Source of the DNA: Phycomyces blakesleeanus NRRL 1555(-)
Taxonomy: Eukaryota; Mucoromycota; Mucoromycetes; Mucorales; Phycomycetaceae
Reading direction: 5' to 3'
Assembly: GCF_001638985.1 (NCBI RefSeq)
Contig: NW_017265150.1
Coordinates: 558,001-622,000 of the forward strand
Length of the DNA: 64,000 bases
Both the position numbers and the translations under genes were made by a program. Position 1 is the first letter of the stretch. The number at the start of each line of letters is the position of its first letter. Shown piece after piece: positions 59,387-64,000 of the stretch. The notes below the pieces were generated by a model, which was not told the origin of the DNA, made no database searches, and was given only the letters and a program-made list of their open reading frames with translations.

Positions 59387-60240
59387 AATTATTTGTAAAT
59401 TTTTGTACTCAAAATATTTTTATTTTTATATGCCTTTGCCTTTGCCTTTGCTTATCTTATTAGGATGCTGTCCAAAAGGCACGCGAGTACTATGATCTGG
59501 TCTCTATTCGTACAAGTGATCCATGCGTATTTGAACAGGCGTGCACAAAACTTGCAGTGGATGTGATTGCCTTGGACTGTTCTCAGAGACTGCCTTTTCA
59601 TATTGACCCGCTCTTGGTTCAAGCAGCAGTTGACCGAGACATTTATTTTGAAATCTGTTACAGTCCTGGAATTCGAGGTAAAATTATATATATTAATTAT
59701 TCGTTCATTAATGTAAAACTAGATTGAATTGAATCCAATTAATGGAGAAATATCTAAAGAATTTATATTTACTCTTAATTTTATTGTGCTGTAGATGGTA
59801 CTGCCCGAGGTTATTTGATTCAGATATCTAAACAATGGGCCAATTACACTGGTAAACATCATTTGTTGTTTTCTAGCGAGGCATTATCTGTCTCGGATAT
59901 TCGTCCGCCTGGCTTTGTATATTACTTGTAAGTTCCTTTTTCTTCTTCTTTATATACTATGTACTTGATTATCCGTAATTTGATTGTAATAATTCAATGC
60001 AACACAAGATAATGATTATATCTATCTATATATTTCATCATAATTATCGTTATTATTTTGAAATATAATAATACTAAACAATGTTATCCTTTGTTATATG
60101 TATTCCATGCCTGGGCCTTGTACAGCGCCAAATCAATTGGGTTGCCGAATGACAAGGCAAAGTGCATGACTATGCATGATTTGAGCGTATGGATAAAGTC
60201 AAGAAGGATAAATTGTTTTTTTTCCCAAATAAATAAATAA
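58956..60240 (+). CDS. RPP1: RNase P/MRP protein subunit Rpp1 (p30)
   Basis: Six exons (58956-59046, 59114-59169, 59257-59352, 59464-59677, 59795-59927, 60126-60240) give 234 residues. The start MLYDLNIPCP matches the conserved MFxDLNIP opening of p30. Further family blocks: TSTIALNH, YYDLVSIRTSD, VDVIALDCSQRLPFHFD, AAVDRDIYFEICYSPGIRD, HHLLFSSEA and AKSIGL. The protein is a TIM-barrel-like scaffold of nuclear RNase P and RNase MRP, acting in 5' maturation of tRNA and in rRNA processing. An earlier ATG at 58927 runs into a stop after seven codons. The exon 2 donor must be GCAGGT (59170) to keep the frame. The last exon boundary is the least certain; the product may be a little longer or shorter at the C-terminus. 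Confidence 0.87.
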
Positions 60241-60635
60241 ATAAATACACAACATATACACATGTAAATAACATACAAATACCTACAAATATCACTATCA
60301 CTATCACTATTACTATTACTATTGATATTTTCATGCTTTATCACTTACAGCGGAGAGAAAGACATGACATGACGTCAAGTCAAAGACTACAATCTACAAC
60401 AATAGTCTTTTTAAACATTGAATTCCTATTTTAATTTTAATTTTAATTTTAATTTTTTGTTTTTGTTTTTGGTTTATTTATTTATTTATTTATTTATTTA
60501 TTTTAGATTCTTACTTCTTCTTCTTCTTTTTTATTTAATTCCAACAAACACCCCCTTAACCTTTCATCTCTGCCTTTCTTTCTTTTCTATCTGATAACTT
60601 TTTTTTGTAAAAACCTGCAAACACAGACTATCCAA
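60241..60635. other. Short intergenic region
   Basis: Contains (AAAT)n at 60226-60245, (TTTTAA)n at about 60431-60455, (TTTA)n at 60472-60503, (TTC)n at about 60515-60527, and the C-rich promoter of the downstream acidic gene. An alternative last exon of RPP1 after the AG at 60349 is possible but weak. Confidence 0.45.
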
Positions 60636-61181
60636 ATGAGCTACCTTTACAGCTGCGAGCAAATCCAGGACGGAGAAGGAACAAGTGTGACGTCTGTTCT
60701 GGTCCAAGAAATCCAAGGTGAACCAGAAATCTCACCGAGTTCACTTCTCAAATCTACCAACAGCGCATACGAGATTAGCGATGCAGACACAGACTGGTCA
60801 GACATGGCTGCCTTTGAAAACGAAGACGATCTGAATTTTAGCGACACTGATGAAGATGACATTGAGGCACGTTGGTTTCCTTCTCTTCTCCAGGAATCTT
60901 TTATTCAACCTTTGGATGACAGCGATGACGAAGAAGCGCTTGATTCATCAGTCCTAGTTGAATCAGCAGTCATTGTCTCCTCAGCTGATGTTGCAGAAAT
61001 CATCGAAAGCGAATACTCTGATGATGGTGATGGCGGTTTATCTACAGGTAAATCAGGATCACCAAAGTCCAGTGATCGCAGAAAGTCACGAAAGCTGTGG
61101 CGTGACAAACCTGAACAGGAAAAGCAAATCGCACAACAACAGTCACTAGTCCCTATTGAAGTGATTCATATTTACATTTGA
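60636..61181 (+). CDS. Acidic protein of unknown function
   Basis: Not recognised. A single-exon frame of 181 residues starting MSYLYSCEQIQDGEG. The middle is rich in Asp, Glu and Ser (DADTDWSDMAAFENEDDLNF, DTDEDDIEARWFP, PLDDSDDEEALD), with casein-kinase-2-like acidic Ser sites. A basic stretch (SSDRRKSRKLWRDKPEQEK) lies near the C-terminus, then a Gln-rich tail. No membrane segment. Base composition is clearly coding compared with the flanks, and C-rich upstream DNA resembles a promoter. It could be a small nuclear acidic regulator or chaperone-like protein; function is open. Confidence 0.65.
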   Translation: MSYLYSCEQIQDGEGTSVTSVLVQEIQGEPEISPSSLLKSTNSAYEISDADTDWSDMAAFENEDDLNFSDTDEDDIEARWFPSLLQESFIQPLDDSDDEEALDSSVLVESAVIVSSADVAEIIESEYSDDGDGGLSTGKSGSPKSSDRRKSRKLWRDKPEQEKQIAQQQSLVPIEVIHIYI

Positions 61182-62110
61182 TTTTACTGAAAAGAAAAAG
61201 CACACACACACATATATATACATATATAAAAACTATCATTTTTTTTGTTCAAAAATCAATATTAAAATAAAATCGAATTATCTCAAGTTAAAGTAACAAA
61301 AAAAATTGAACAGGTACCTTACAATACTCTGTAGGTAGTTAGTTATATATATTTTATATGTATTTCGACTTGGTACAAACCTTGCTTTATTTTACATGGC
61401 TTTCACATTATACACATATAGAGTGTAAGGGATCGGTGACTCTATAAATAGTGCTTCTATAATTATTGTGTGCGTGTGTAAATAAACTCATCTATTTAAA
61501 CGCAGCCAAACTAATTTCTTTAAAAACTTTCTCCACTTCTATAGACGGACTTTACAACGTTGCCGATCAACTTCTATTAATGGAAGAATAGTGTCACAAA
61601 AAAGACATACAAGCGGGAGTTAATTTTGGTTTTAAATAGCGAAAACATATCAATATTAGGAAATAAGGAGGGGAAGGATGGGGAGGGGAGCGGAAGGCAA
61701 AGAGCAAAGGGGGGGAATTATACAGTATAAGACGATTTATATAACTTTGCATCTGTAAATTTGAGCTTCAAGTTCATTGAGCATGAACCAAAAAAAAAAA
61801 TCAGTTCAAGATCAAAATATAACAATCTCCAAAAAGTCTAACAGACATCTATTTACTGAATTACCAATTCCATATTACATATACCTTTTGTACCGCTTAA
61901 TGAGGTGTATATTTTTTTTGATATATTTTGGTTAAAAGAAAAAGACTATAGTTTATTATTAGCGTTGGTATCAGTATTAGTATTTGGATTAGTAACAATA
62001 GTAGTATAGATATGAATACTTTGTGAAAGACACATGCTTGCCAATTCAAGATTATATCCTGATTTTGATCGACTGATACATCAATAGAGACACAAAATCA
62101 TCTCTGCTGT
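61182..62110. other. AT-rich intergenic region
   Basis: Plain AT-rich DNA with a CA/TA repeat near 61200-61225 and a G-rich purine stretch at about 61660-61710. No exon found. Confidence 0.5.
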
Positions 62111-64000
62111 ATTGAGCCCATTCTTTTTTAAGGATAACAATAACAACAAAAGGTTTGGTATTAAGTCTGTAAGCATATTGAAGGTCGTATTTTCATATGA
62201 TGCTTTTTATTACAACAACATCGGATCTGTTCTCTTCTGTAATCCAACCCGTCTCCATGCCTCCAGATCTCTTTCTGGTCAGTTGTTGTCTCAAAGAATG
62301 AAAATAGGCTTGATTTTTGTATCATTTGAATCCCATAAGACCAAATTTGATCCTCCCAACCGATTGCAAAAAAAGATGGGTACATACTCTCTGTCTGTCT
62401 AAAAAGTTCGCTCATGTGTTGGTTCAAACAAACAAACAGAAAAGGTGCGATTGGTTACATTTTCTGGCAAAGTTAAAATGGATGTTGCGGAATTTTTCCA
62501 GATTTCGCCCATCAAGCCCTTGTATATATATCTATATTATTTTTGTTTACAAAACAAAGAAGACAAGGGCAGAAGCTGGACGGCGCAAAACAACATTCGC
62601 GAAGTCACCCGACGAAGTTCTGGTTGCGGTTGTAATGGTGCTGGAAGAACTTCCCGACTTGACCAATTTCCAAGGGTAACAATGTCGTCTAACGACATCT
62701 CACGTTACAAATCAAGAAGTAGAGGAAATGAACCGGACTGACACCAATTCTCGAGTGTAGACCTTCAGGATATTGTCCGACAGGGAGGAAATGGTGGAAA
62801 CTTGCACTGGAACTAAAGGTTGGTGGGGTCTTGACAGAAAAAAAAAACCTTTGGAGGGCGAGCTCGGGAATCACGGGGATGATCGCGAATGGTACAAAAA
62901 AAGCTTGGATGTGAGGGGGGTAGAGATCCAAGGTAGAGTTGGGCTTAACATAGCTATGATCTTGATAATCCGACGATCATTTTGTAGTGCCTTGGTGCTT
63001 GTATTTGAGATACTTTAATGTACAGTAGGCATATACGAAAACCAGGCAGTAGGATCTGTCAAAAAGGTAAAATATAGATGATTATCCAATATGAACCTCT
63101 TATCCGAAACAAAATAGCAATATGTCTGGATCTACCATCATTTGGAATCATCTTCAAGAAGTACTTGAGCTATTATTACCAGAATTGTTATGATTACTAA
63201 TATTCAATATGAATAGATAAAAATAACTTTTAATAACTTTATTTGATTTGAAACTTCTTCAAATATAACAAAATAGTCTCAAAGTAGTCATCGCACCAAC
63301 TTTTCCGATACATAAATATTACACTTAGGTCCCAACGATTTCAAATGACAGTGAGCCAGAAGAAGGGGATGGAGGGAGAGTCAATTCTTACGGACATGAG
63401 CTGGAGATAACGTGATAGAGAGTGGAATCGATGTCTATGGAAGGCGTGGTCTATCGCAAAGGAGTGGCGCGAAGGGTAAGTTTGGATAAGACAGTACGGA
63501 TATCGGCATGGCAACAAACAGAGGTGGTGTCCAGATGGAGCTTAAGAACCATTGTACAAGGAGCTCTTGATGGTGCTCACACCATAACCTTCCATAGTGT
63601 TGATGCACCAAGAAGCTGATCATACAAGGAACAAATTCGGACCACATCGATAAGCTCGATTTGTGCAAAAAAAAACATATTTATTACTCAATCCAGAGTC
63701 GCCAAACCTGCGTTTGATAAGTGTGAACGCAATGAGATTCCGAGTTAGGATTCTTCGATGACAAGGGGAAGAGTAGCAAGCTGGGTGTCCACCGTGTTTT
63801 GGAAGGAGTCCAACCATATTTTGTATGGACAAGAATATCGTTTAAATCTTGGAGGAAAAAAGTGATATCTAGCGACTCAAAGCGCACCCGTAAAGCAGAG
63901 ATGCTTTCTTTAAAAAAAAACTGAGCGAGATCCAAAGGTCCAGATATGACAGACAGAATGAGACAGTGGTAAATACCAGCAAAAAAGAAAGAAGATAAGA
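62111..64000. other. Unassigned, less AT-rich segment; possibly a degenerate element
   Basis: Two patches (about 62440-62960 and 63340-63910) are much less AT-rich than normal intergenic DNA and hold medium frames on both strands, such as KSPDEVLVAVVMVLEELPDL on the plus strand and LDTTSVCCHADIRTVLSKLT on the minus strand. The frames are broken by stops and no domain is recognisable. Together this suggests decayed coding DNA of a transposon or a pseudogene cut off by the window edge. I could not identify a family. Confidence 0.35.

Overview
The window reads as nuclear DNA of a filamentous fungus, most likely an early-diverging one (Mucoromycota). The evidence is AT-rich, microsatellite-filled intergenic DNA; many short introns with GTAAGT-like donors; typical fungal housekeeping genes (AP-2 alpha, mitochondrial ATP synthase alpha, RNase P subunit, a Cla4-type PAK kinase, a YaaH/Ato acetate-transporter homologue); a C2H2 + DUF3020 regulator; and transposons of kinds known from these fungi. 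The genus is inference. Exon models were built by hand. For AP-2 alpha, the kinase, NCBP3, ATP1, the SR-like gene, the zinc-finger gene, the RING gene, RPP1 and the acetate transporter the exon lengths sum to an exact multiple of three.

Layout: 2.0-7.4 kb, an intact minus-strand LINE (L1/Tx1-like) with two ORFs and a target-site duplication; 8.6-10.5 kb (+), RRM/zinc-knuckle/RS splicing factor with an unusually long intron; 11.1-12.2 kb (-), NCBP3-like cap-binding protein; 14.1-17.2 kb (+), Cla4-like kinase (PH, CRIB, kinase); 18.9-20.4 kb (+), orphan multipass membrane protein; 21.1-25.0 kb (-), AP-2 alpha; 26.5-32.0 kb (-), a second LINE with a frameshifted ORF2; 32.0-36.9 kb, a region bounded by about 160-bp inverted repeats holding a decayed Fanzor-like (TnpB-related) nuclease gene on one strand and DIRS-like reverse transcriptase/tyrosine recombinase remnants on the other; 38.7-41.7 kb (-), USP14/Ubp6 deubiquitinase; 42.3-44.1 kb (-), C2H2/DUF3020 protein with a 22-nt microexon; 46.5-48.4 kb (-), ATP synthase alpha; 52.2-53.2 kb (-), RING-H2 E3 ligase; 57.1-57.9 kb (+), Ato/YaaH-family transporter; 59.0-60.2 kb (+), RNase P/MRP subunit Rpp1; 60.6-61.2 kb (+), acidic protein of unknown function; 62-64 kb, less AT-rich, unassigned and probably degenerate sequence.

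The host genes form no operon or cluster; they are ordinary dispersed housekeeping and regulatory loci. The accessory interest lies in the transposons. Two related LINEs are both flanked by exact short target-site duplications. One appears to carry a 3' transduction, and the other landed at the outer edge of the inverted-repeat element. That element, with a Fanzor-like gene and a DIRS-like remnant diverging from its middle toward the two repeats, is the most unusual object in the window. Both of its genes are clearly broken in this copy.
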